A stretch of DNA of 17,536 bases, from assembly GCA_029864945.1 (NCBI GenBank), contig JAOTSL010000026.1:1-17536 (forward strand), written 5' to 3'. Position 1 is the first letter of the stretch, and the number at the start of each line of letters is the position of its first letter. Source of the stretch: Gammaproteobacteria bacterium. GTDB taxonomy: Bacteria > Pseudomonadota > Gammaproteobacteria > S012-40. The notes under the pieces were generated by a model that saw only the letters and a program-made list of their open reading frames with translations, was not told the origin of the DNA and did not search any database. Position numbers and translations under genes: made by a program. Below, one piece after another: positions 1-6,502 of the stretch.

Positions 1-1494
1 CGTTTTCATCGTCCTAATCCGATTGATATCCCCAACCCGGCAGACTACGAAAGTTTATTGGAAGTTGAAGGCCATGTATTAGCGAGCTTTGATAGACGCA
101 AAACCGCTATTAAGGCCCAGGTCGAACAAGCCGCATTATCTGTAAGCGGTACTGCTGTTATAGATCCTGATTTACTCAACGAAGTTACCGGTCTTGTAGA
201 ATGGCCAGTAGCTGTGATTGGTGATTTTGACGAGCGATTTCTTGAGATTCCTTCAGAAGCATTAATTTCTGCGATGAAAGGCCACCAAAAGTATTTTCAC
301 CTTGTGCGCGACAATGATTTACTCCCGAATTTTATTACCGTTGCCAATATTGATAGCAAAAATATTGATACGGTTAGACAAGGAAACGAGCGAGTCATAC
401 GCCCACGATTAAGCGACGCGGATTTTTTCTGGAGCACCGATCGCAAAACTCCACTGCTCGCAGAGTTAAAGAAACTCGAGACGGTTGTATTTCAAAAACA
501 ACTAGGCACTGTTCTGGATAAAACAAAACGAGTCATGTCCCTGAGCGAAACCATTGCAGACACTCTGGACTCGAATGCCTCGCACGCTAGACGTGCCGCA
601 GAATTGTCTAAATGTGACTTGATGACAGAAATGGTTGGCGAATTTCCTGAATTACAAGGCATTATGGGCCGTTATTATGCGCTCCACGATAATGAAGCAC
701 CGGAAGTAGCCGAAGCGATACTCGAACATTACATGCCACGTTTTGCTGGAGATGATGTACCACCATCTTCTACCGGACAAATCGTTTCTATTGCGGACAA
801 ACTCGATACGTTAGTCGGTATATTCTCCATTGGACAAATTCCCACCGGCGATAAAGATCCATTCGCACTACGCCGCGCTTCACTTGGTGTATTGCGCATC
901 ATGATTGAAAAAGACCTGCCACTGGATTTACATCAATTGCTCGTAATTGCCGGAAAAAATTACGGCAACGTCGATAAAGCCGTAATTGATTCCGTATTCT
1001 TCTTTATGATCGATCGACTAAAAGGTTATTACCACGAACAAGGTATTCGCCCTCAAGTATTTGAAGCTGTATTAGGTGCAAAACCAACATCACCATGTGA
1101 TTTTGATGCACGAATACAAGCTGTCGCTCAATTTGAAAAATCCAGCGAAGCAGAAAGCCTTGCCGCAGCAAATAAACGAATCAACAATATTCTTAAAAAG
1201 AATAAAGATCCGTTACCAGAATTGGTTGACGCTAATTTATTTGAAACAGATCATGAAGCAACACTAAACAATCTGCTTGAGGTACTTAAAAGTGATGTTA
1301 ATTCATTCACTGAAAAGCACCAATACAACGATGCGTTAACATTGCTTGCTCAACTAAAAGAGCCTGTCGATAGTTTCTTTGATAATGTGATGGTGATGGC
1401 AGATGATAAGAAAATCAGGAATAATCGCCTGATATTACTTTCGACTATGTACCAGCAATTTACCAAAGTGGCTGACATTTCAAAACTGTCATAA
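1..1494 (+). CDS. glyS: Glycine--tRNA ligase beta subunit (3' part)
   Basis: Beta subunit of the heterotetrameric glycyl-tRNA synthetase, which charges tRNA-Gly in the cytoplasm together with GlyQ. The frame is open from base 1, so the gene starts upstream of the window. About 497 residues remain, compared with roughly 690 for the E. coli protein, so about the first 190 are missing. Family features seen include the opening RFHRPNPIDI segment, GNERVIRPRLSDADFF (fragment residues about 128-143), EFPELQG (about 214-220), and the ADKLDTLVGIF...GDKDPFALRRA block. The C-terminal part corresponds to the DALR-type anticodon-binding region. The complete upstream gene and glyQ presumably lie to the left, as in the Pseudomonas origin region where glyQ-glyS sits near gmhB and plsC. 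The reading frame runs intact to TAA. Identity is certain; only the 5' end is missing. Confidence 0.98.
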   Translation, partial: RFHRPNPIDIPNPADYESLLEVEGHVLASFDRRKTAIKAQVEQAALSVSGTAVIDPDLLNEVTGLVEWPVAVIGDFDERFLEIPSEALISAMKGHQKYFHLVRDNDLLPNFITVANIDSKNIDTVRQGNERVIRPRLSDADFFWSTDRKTPLLAELKKLETVVFQKQLGTVLDKTKRVMSLSETIADTLDSNASHARRAAELSKCDLMTEMVGEFPELQGIMGRYYALHDNEAPEVAEAILEHYMPRFAGDDVPPSSTGQIVSIADKLDTLVGIFSIGQIPTGDKDPFALRRASLGVLRIMIEKDLPLDLHQLLVIAGKNYGNVDKAVIDSVFFFMIDRLKGYYHEQGIRPQVFEAVLGAKPTSPCDFDARIQAVAQFEKSSEAESLAAANKRINNILKKNKDPLPELVDANLFETDHEATLNNLLEVLKSDVNSFTEKHQYNDALTLLAQLKEPVDSFFDNVMVMADDKKIRNNRLILLSTMYQQFTKVADISKLS

Positions 1495-1509
1495 GCGCAT
1501 TATGGAATT

Positions 1510-1530
1510 GGCCGTTAATATCTAACGGTC
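1510..1530 (+). other. Hairpin after glyS
   Basis: An 8-bp stem (GGCCGTTA / TAACGGTC, one G-T pair) with a 5-base loop lies 15 bases after the glyS stop. No T-run follows, so it is not a canonical intrinsic terminator. It may stabilise the glyS mRNA 3' end or contribute to weak termination. The rest of the 156-base gap to the next gene shows only minor inverted repeats. Confidence 0.3.
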
Positions 1531-1665
1531 ATTCCCGTTGCTCAGATGTGAAAAATTGCCATTAGTAATGACATTTGCCCTCCAATTAGTCTCTAAATTG
1601 GGAGCCTGTCAATTCCCTTAAAAAGGCCGATATAGTTACTAATTATTGAAATGACTTACGGTATC

Positions 1666-3000
1666 ATGCGACTAATAAAATTCTTTAAAAACATTAAGTT
1701 ACTTATATTTCTCAGCCTTTTGCTTAATTCCGCAAATTCGACTGCGGATTACTTCGCCTACATTACAGACCAAGCGAATGACGGCAGTAGTAAGTACTTA
1801 CATGTAGTGAACACCAGATATAATATTTTAGTAGAAAGCGTTGTTTTAATTGGAACACCAAGGGATTTAGTTTTAAGTCACAATGCTGACTATGTTTTCG
1901 TTTCTACCGTTATAACTGAAGGACTGGATACAGCCTCAAACATTAATATTGTAAGCACACAATCAAACACAACTTTTCGCTTAATTGATATCCAAGGTGC
2001 CAATGTTCGCGGACTTGCGTTAACCAGTGACGATTCCGTGCTTTTTGTTACTCATTCAGATGGTATAACCCGCGTAACTCAACCAACCTATTCACCCGAC
2101 CCAGTCAACCTTAGCCTTACCTACAAAGGCATATCTATAGCGATTTCTGATGATGATAAATATTTGTTTGTTATAGGAACTGATGGAAGTAATAACGATG
2201 GTATTTCGATGGTTGATGTTGAGAGCTTTACAGAAGTTGCAAGCCATCCATTAGGTGATGGTGCCGGAGTTAGCTCCATCGTTTTCGATAAATTGAACAA
2301 AGAATTGTTTGTGCTCAATCGCAACAATATATCTGACTCTAATGGCGGCGAATTAATTAATCTAAAAATTAATAATTATGGATCTACTACCGTTGCCCCG
2401 GTCATGGAGCCTTACCCAGAAACAAAAGCTTTTCCCCTTGATTCGTTCCCAATAGATATTGCATTAAATGCCGACTCTTCAGAAATATATGTTGCACTCA
2501 GTTTTATTCCTGGTGGTTCTGACGATAGATTAGGCACAGGAAATGGTTATATCACCGTGTTAAATGCGGCTGACATAAGTGGCCCGATAATCCACGATAT
2601 TAATGATTTATCGTTCGAAGGAGGGGGAGTCGATTACCAATCAACCGGTGCCATTCACCCTATTGCAATAAGCTTTGATGACTCTGGTCAGTTACATCTT
2701 GCAAAACAAATGTGGAATGAATATTCAGGTACGTTTCTTTCGTCTATAGATGACCATACCGGTATTAGAAGTGGAGTACGCACATGGGTTGAAGTTGATT
2801 CCATTAACATGGGTAAACGATCTTCTACCCAAATGGCCGGTAAGTTTGTAGGTGCTGATTGTAGTTATTGCCCAAATGGTCTTGAAGATGACATCACACC
2901 TGTTAATCGCCCTTCTGCCATTAGTCCATTTATGTTAGTGTTTACGCTTATATTTCTTATACTTCTACGACTTAAGCGAAATGAAATTAATAATTCTTGA
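1666..3000 (+). CDS. Secreted YVTN-like beta-propeller protein with C-terminal membrane anchor
   Basis: No named family can be assigned with certainty. The protein begins with a signal peptide (basic MRLIKFFKNIK, then a Leu/Ile-rich core, probable cleavage near the alanines of NSANSTA). The body has repeated blade-like segments of about 45-60 residues with the pattern 'hydrophobic-S-x-D-D/N-A-x-x-hydrophobic-F/Y-V', for example LSHNADYVFVS, LTSDDSVLFVT, ISDDDKYLFVI and LNADSSEIYVA, typical of YVTN/NHL-type propellers. Near the end is a CSYC pair, then a hydrophobic segment of about 16 residues followed by LRLKR. This resembles a C-terminal sorting or anchoring tail, but without the GlyGly or PEP motif. 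I chose ATG 1666 because it starts a standard signal peptide; an in-frame ATG at 1651 adds five residues. Neither has a good Shine-Dalgarno. The 3' end overlaps gmhB by 20 bases. Likely periplasmic or cell-surface; function unknown. Confidence 0.75.
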   Translation: MRLIKFFKNIKLLIFLSLLLNSANSTADYFAYITDQANDGSSKYLHVVNTRYNILVESVVLIGTPRDLVLSHNADYVFVSTVITEGLDTASNINIVSTQSNTTFRLIDIQGANVRGLALTSDDSVLFVTHSDGITRVTQPTYSPDPVNLSLTYKGISIAISDDDKYLFVIGTDGSNNDGISMVDVESFTEVASHPLGDGAGVSSIVFDKLNKELFVLNRNNISDSNGGELINLKINNYGSTTVAPVMEPYPETKAFPLDSFPIDIALNADSSEIYVALSFIPGGSDDRLGTGNGYITVLNAADISGPIIHDINDLSFEGGGVDYQSTGAIHPIAISFDDSGQLHLAKQMWNEYSGTFLSSIDDHTGIRSGVRTWVEVDSINMGKRSSTQMAGKFVGADCSYCPNGLEDDITPVNRPSAISPFMLVFTLIFLILLRLKRNEINNS

Positions 3001-3532
3001 TCGAGACGGCGTTATAAATCAGGACTCTGATCAATATATTAAATCCCCCGATGAATGGATTCCCTTGCCTGGCAGCCTTGAAGCCATAAGCCTGCTCAAT
3101 CAACACGGTTATACTGTAGCCATTGCGACTAATCAGTCAGGTATTGCACGCGGATTCTATTCAGAAAACACACTTCAGCAAATGCATGAAAAAATGACTG
3201 ATTTACTAATACCAATAAATGGAAGAGTAGACGGCATTTTTTACTGTCCGCATGGGCCGGATGATAACTGCGATTGTCGCAAACCAAAACCAGGGCTTTA
3301 TCATCAAATTGCTAAACACTTTAATACAGCGTTAGATGGTGTAAACATCATTGGCGATTCTTATCGTGACCTTGATGCGGCGATGGCCGTAAATGCCAAA
3401 CCAATATTGGTTAAAACTGGAAAAGGCTTAGTAACATTAAAAAAACATGAAGATGATCTTAAAAGGTATAACATACCCATTTTCGACGACCTTAAATGCG
3501 TTGTCGATAAATTACTAAGCGAAAATTCTTGA
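2981..3532 (+). CDS. gmhB: D-glycero-beta-D-manno-heptose-1,7-bisphosphate 7-phosphatase
   Basis: A HAD-superfamily phosphatase that removes the 7-phosphate of heptose bisphosphate in the ADP-heptose pathway supplying the LPS inner core; cytoplasmic. HAD motif I is LDRDGVI (nucleophile Asp7 and acid/base Asp9). Motif II is TNQSG (50-54), and the late motif GDSYRDLDAA (125-134) supplies the metal-binding Asp. The zinc-binding loop typical of GmhB is present as CPHGPDDNCDCRKPKPG, with Cys89, His91, Cys97 and Cys99. Its 183 residues fit the family (about 190 in E. coli). The start codon lies inside the 3' end of the preceding propeller gene, suggesting translational coupling; only a weak AAGCGA precedes it. 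Placement between glyS and plsC matches the Pseudomonas origin region. A histidinol-phosphatase reading is less likely because there is no fused HisB domain and no his genes nearby. Confidence 0.93.
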   Translation: MKLIILDRDGVINQDSDQYIKSPDEWIPLPGSLEAISLLNQHGYTVAIATNQSGIARGFYSENTLQQMHEKMTDLLIPINGRVDGIFYCPHGPDDNCDCRKPKPGLYHQIAKHFNTALDGVNIIGDSYRDLDAAMAVNAKPILVKTGKGLVTLKKHEDDLKRYNIPIFDDLKCVVDKLLSENS

Positions 3533-3578
3533 ATTAGTACCGTATCCTTGGATAATTGCCGATCCTTTAACTCACTAT

Positions 3579-4301
3579 ATGAAACTCATGCAAAAAATTA
3601 AATCATTCTTATTTTTTTTAAACATGGTAGTCACTGCCATTTTGTTTTCCGTTCCGGCTGTACTCACTTTTCCATTTCCTTTTGAAAAACGCTATGCCTT
3701 CATCAGCCAATGGGCTCGTTTCAATATTTGGGCACTCGGAAAAATTTGTGGTTTAACATTCGAAGTAAAAGGTGCTGAAAATATACCTAACGGGGCTTCG
3801 ATTATATTATCCAAACATCAATCCACCTGGGAAACATTTGCATTACAGGTTATATTTCCTCCACAAATTTGGGTACTTAAAAAGAATTTATTAAAAATAC
3901 CTTTTTTTGGTTGGGCGCTCGCGATGCTTGATCCCATAGCGATTAATCGCTCGGCCCGTAAAAAAGCAATGGAACAAATTTTAGAACAAGGTAAAACTCG
4001 ACTAGATAATAATCGCTGGGTTGTATTATTTCCTGAAGGAACTCGTATCGCTCCGGGAGTCCGTGGAAAATATAAACTCGGCGGCATAAGGTTGGCGGAA
4101 CATACTGGTCGATTAATTGTTCCAGTTGCACATAACGCTGGCGAATTTTGGCCAAAACACAGTATGACTAAAAGAGCCGGGGTTATAACACTTTCCGTTT
4201 TGCCACCAATAGATCCAAAAGGTAAAACTACCTCTGAACTCGGATTATTGGTTGAAAACAGCATAGAAGATGAAATGAAGTTAATCACAACTTTGTCATA
4301 G
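3579..4301 (+). CDS. plsC: 1-acyl-sn-glycerol-3-phosphate acyltransferase
   Basis: An inner-membrane lysophosphatidic acid acyltransferase that adds the second acyl chain to make phosphatidic acid. A hydrophobic N-terminal anchor spans about residues 9-33. The acyltransferase blocks are in order: block I SKHQSTWE (His80, with Glu85 at the usual Asp position), block II AINRSAR (121-127), block III FPEGTR (151-156), and block IV around IVPVAHNAG (180-188). At 240 residues it has the usual length. It lies 46 bases downstream of gmhB, probably in the same transcript. ATG 3579 is used; an alternative ATG at 3588 removes three residues, and neither has a strong ribosome-binding site. The HX4E form is also found in PlsC proteins of the origin-adjacent type, as in Pseudomonas LptA. 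Acyl preference cannot be read from the sequence. Confidence 0.93.
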   Translation: MKLMQKIKSFLFFLNMVVTAILFSVPAVLTFPFPFEKRYAFISQWARFNIWALGKICGLTFEVKGAENIPNGASIILSKHQSTWETFALQVIFPPQIWVLKKNLLKIPFFGWALAMLDPIAINRSARKKAMEQILEQGKTRLDNNRWVVLFPEGTRIAPGVRGKYKLGGIRLAEHTGRLIVPVAHNAGEFWPKHSMTKRAGVITLSVLPPIDPKGKTTSELGLLVENSIEDEMKLITTLS

Positions 4302-4347
4302 TTGTTGTAGGTAGCATTGTACTATTCAGAGGCTTTTATCCTAATAA

Positions 4348-4377
4348 TTGAACAATTTAGTGTCAAAGTGCTATTAT
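4348..4377 (+). promoter_or_regulatory. Candidate sigma70 promoter for fbp
   Basis: TTGAAC, an 18-base spacer and TATTAT lie 45 bases before the fbp start, inside the 120-base plsC-fbp gap. This would let fbp be expressed independently of the glyS-plsC block. The call rests on motif match only. Confidence 0.45.
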
Positions 4378-4421
4378 TCGCCCCAGAAATTACAGATTTA
4401 AACTATAAGTAAGGAAGACCA

Positions 4422-5423
4422 ATGGAAAACACCATTACACTCAAGCAACATTTAATTGCAGAACAACGCGCTGGCCAAGCCATTGATGCGCACCTTATTG
4501 ATTTACTTGATGATGTTGGATCAGCATGTAAAGAAATTCATGATGCTACTAGCCACGGCGCTCTTTATGATGTTTTGGGTTCGGCTGATGTTGAAAACGT
4601 TCAAGGTGAAGTCCAAAAGAAACTGGATGTCATGTCAAATGAGATGTTTATCCGTCGCACTGAAGCGAGTGGTAATCTTGCTGGAATGGCGTCTGAAGAA
4701 GAAGACGACGTATACAGCATTCCTTCAGAACATCCACGTGGCCCTTACTTAATGTATTTTGATCCATTAGACGGCTCTTCAAACATTGACGTAAACATCA
4801 CTGTTGGATCTATCTTTTCGATCGTTAAATGTCCAGAAGGCGTTACAGATCCAAAATTAAAAGATTACCTAATTCCAGGAACCGAACAGGTGTGTGCTGG
4901 TTTCACGTTATACGGACCATCTACTCTTATGATTCTAACAACCGGTAACGGTGTTGTTGGTTTTACTCTTGATCCAGGTACCGGTGAGTTCAAATTAACT
5001 CATGAAAATATTACTATTCCTGACGACACTTCAGAATTTGCAGTAAATATGTCTAACCAACGTTTTTGGGAAGCTCCAGTACAAAAATACGTTCAAGAAT
5101 GCATGGACGGTGTTACTGGCGAGCGTGATAAAAATTTCAACATGCGTTGGGTTGCCTCAATGGTTGGTGAAGTATTCAGAATTCTTACACGTGGTGGTAT
5201 TTTTCTGTATCCGTTTGATACTAAAGATGCAGCTAAACCCGGCAAGTTACGCTTGATGTATGAAGCAAATCCAATGTCTTTCATCGTTGAACAAGCTGGT
5301 GGCGTTAGTTCTACCGGTCGTGGACGTATTATGGAAGTTACTCCAGATGCGATTCACCAGCGTGTACCTGTAATTTTAGGTTCTAAGAATGAAGTTAATC
5401 GTCTTATTTCTTACCACAAGTAA
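4422..5423 (+). CDS. fbp: Class I fructose-1,6-bisphosphatase
   Basis: Hydrolyses fructose-1,6-bisphosphate to fructose-6-phosphate, the committed gluconeogenic step; cytoplasmic and Mg-dependent. The class I signature is complete: acidic metal-binding stretch SEEEDD (91-96), DPLDGSSNID (114-123), and the C-terminal sugar-phosphate-binding LMYEANPMSFIVEQAGG (278-294). The 333 residues match bacterial class I enzymes. A clear Shine-Dalgarno, AAGGAAG, sits just before ATG 4422. The gene has its own candidate promoter and a strong terminator immediately downstream, so it is probably monocistronic or the last gene of the block. In Pseudomonas the corresponding plsC gene directly faces gyrB, so fbp and the two genes after it look like a local insertion in the conserved order. 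That comparison is from memory of the Pseudomonas map. Confidence 0.97.
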   Translation: MENTITLKQHLIAEQRAGQAIDAHLIDLLDDVGSACKEIHDATSHGALYDVLGSADVENVQGEVQKKLDVMSNEMFIRRTEASGNLAGMASEEEDDVYSIPSEHPRGPYLMYFDPLDGSSNIDVNITVGSIFSIVKCPEGVTDPKLKDYLIPGTEQVCAGFTLYGPSTLMILTTGNGVVGFTLDPGTGEFKLTHENITIPDDTSEFAVNMSNQRFWEAPVQKYVQECMDGVTGERDKNFNMRWVASMVGEVFRILTRGGIFLYPFDTKDAAKPGKLRLMYEANPMSFIVEQAGGVSSTGRGRIMEVTPDAIHQRVPVILGSKNEVNRLISYHK

Positions 5424-5443
5424 GAAATATAATTAACTCTAAG

Positions 5444-5474
5444 AAAAAGCCCGGTATTATTACCGGGCTTTTTT
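5444..5474 (+). terminator. Intrinsic terminator after fbp
   Basis: A perfect 9-bp GC-rich stem (AGCCCGGTA / TACCGGGCT) with a TTAT loop is followed by a run of T and preceded by A residues. This is a textbook Rho-independent terminator, 20 bases after the fbp stop and just before the Shine-Dalgarno of the next gene. Confidence 0.93.
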
Positions 5475-5493
5475 GTGTTTGGAGAAAAATATA

Positions 5494-5967
5494 ATGAAAA
5501 AATATCTTATTACTTTTTGCTTTTTGTTATCTTTTAATGCGTTTGCCGTAGATCCCGCTATTACAGCGGCGAATAATCAATATTTCGATATATTAGAACG
5601 AATTGAAATTATTAAGGATAAAAGTAGACCATTAATTGAAAGACAAAAGGAGTTTTCAAATTTTGCAAATGAGTTTGGTGACCCCGGTGCACACTGGCAA
5701 ATCTTAAAGAATGCAGTTTTAGAAATCATTATCGCTGATGCTTCTTTTTGGGCCAATGAGATGACACAATTTCCAGCGATTCAACAAAAATTAATCAACG
5801 ACTTTTCAATGGACTGGTACGATGATTCCACCTCTAACTATGCACAAAAATTATCTCTCGCAAAAACAGAACTTATTCGAGAGCTCGAACAAATAGAAAA
5901 ACAAAAAATATTATTAATTCAATTAAAAACGAAGTTAGATAATACCCGCGCTACTACTCTTGAATAG
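5494..5967 (+). CDS. Exported protein of unknown function
   Basis: I do not recognise a family. The start is ATG 5494, preceded by GGAGAAAA; an upstream in-frame TTG at 5473 lies within the fbp terminator and is unlikely. The product has 157 residues with a clear Sec signal peptide, MKKYLITFCFLLSFNAFA, and probable cleavage after Ala18. The mature part is mostly predicted helix, rich in charged and aromatic residues. A segment from about residue 118 (AKTELIRELEQIEKQK...) has heptad-like hydrophobic spacing and probably forms a coiled coil. There are no Cys residues in the mature protein and no catalytic motif. It is probably a periplasmic helical protein. It follows the fbp terminator closely, so its promoter must overlap that region or it depends on read-through. 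Confidence 0.7.
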   Translation: MKKYLITFCFLLSFNAFAVDPAITAANNQYFDILERIEIIKDKSRPLIERQKEFSNFANEFGDPGAHWQILKNAVLEIIIADASFWANEMTQFPAIQQKLINDFSMDWYDDSTSNYAQKLSLAKTELIRELEQIEKQKILLIQLKTKLDNTRATTLE

Positions 5968-6012
5968 TTTACCGTTACGTTTGTAAGTAAACTCTTTTTT
6001 TACCCTTCCAAT

Positions 6013-6055
6013 AACAAACTCGTTTACATCTAGTAGATGAGTTTGTTTTACTTCT
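6013..6055 (+). terminator. Possible weak terminator
   Basis: AACAAACTC pairs with GAGTTTGTT around an inner CATCT/AGATG stem, followed by a T-rich but interrupted tract. It lies between the two small exported-protein genes. The low GC content of the stem makes efficiency doubtful. Confidence 0.4.
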
Positions 6056-6107
6056 TCCTTTCAGAAATTCAGTAACGCTCAATATCTCTTTATATGAGGC
6101 ATTATCT

Positions 6108-6422
6108 ATGAAAATTCTATTCAAAAATTCTACTTTAATCGGGTGTTTTATTTTTTTAGTTTGTTTTTCAGTTTCCGCGACGGCGGTAAATATGAAGTTC
6201 AGTCAAAATGTGAAAGAAAACCAACATAGAAATGTTATTCAAGCAATCCAGGCTGAGTTGATTAATGCGGGGTATGATCCGGGGTTGGCAGATGGGTACA
6301 ATGGACCTAGAACAAGAGCTGCGCTTAAATCATTTCAGCGAGATCACGAACTAAAAATAAATGGTCAAACAGACAAGTCCGCACTAAAATCGATTAAAAA
6401 TTCACTTGTTAGTGACGAGTAG
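6108..6422 (+). CDS. Small exported peptidoglycan-binding-domain protein
   Basis: A 104-residue protein with a signal peptide (basic MKILFKN, hydrophobic core to about residue 21, probable cleavage after SATA at about 26). It is followed by a single PG_binding_1-like domain, residues about 43-95. The hallmarks are IQAELINAGYDPGLADGYNGPRTR and the continuation AALKSFQRDH...NGQTD, the usual 'L...GYDPG..DG..GP.T..AL..FQ' pattern. There is no attached hydrolase, amidase or transpeptidase domain, which is the usual partner, so it may be a stand-alone wall-binding protein. A Shine-Dalgarno GAGG lies 8 bases before ATG 6108. It converges with gyrB across a bidirectional terminator. The domain call is by pattern, and the biological role is unknown. 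Confidence 0.8.
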   Translation: MKILFKNSTLIGCFIFLVCFSVSATAVNMKFSQNVKENQHRNVIQAIQAELINAGYDPGLADGYNGPRTRAALKSFQRDHELKINGQTDKSALKSIKNSLVSDE

Positions 6423-6442
6423 TTACTTTTCGCTCTTCAAAA

Positions 6443-6473
6443 AAATAGGGTAAATAAACTATTTACCCTATTT
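6443..6473. terminator. Bidirectional terminator between convergent genes
   Basis: A perfect 13-bp inverted repeat (AAATAGGGTAAAT / ATTTACCCTATTT) with a 5-base loop lies between the + strand peptidoglycan-binding gene and the - strand gyrB. Seven A residues on the left give a T-run for leftward transcripts, and TTTCTT on the right serves rightward ones. Confidence 0.88.
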
Positions 6474-6502
6474 CTTAAATCATAAGTATTTGATAAATAT
6501 AA

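Noticed and set aside
3818..4288. 156-codon open frame on the - strand opposite plsC
   Set aside because: It lies wholly antisense to a clear acyltransferase gene, and its translation has no recognisable domain. It is a shadow frame.
4732..4741. CCACGTGG palindrome in fbp as a parS candidate
   Set aside because: Only the central hexamer and one flanking pair match; the outer parS positions do not. It encodes an ordinary fbp segment.
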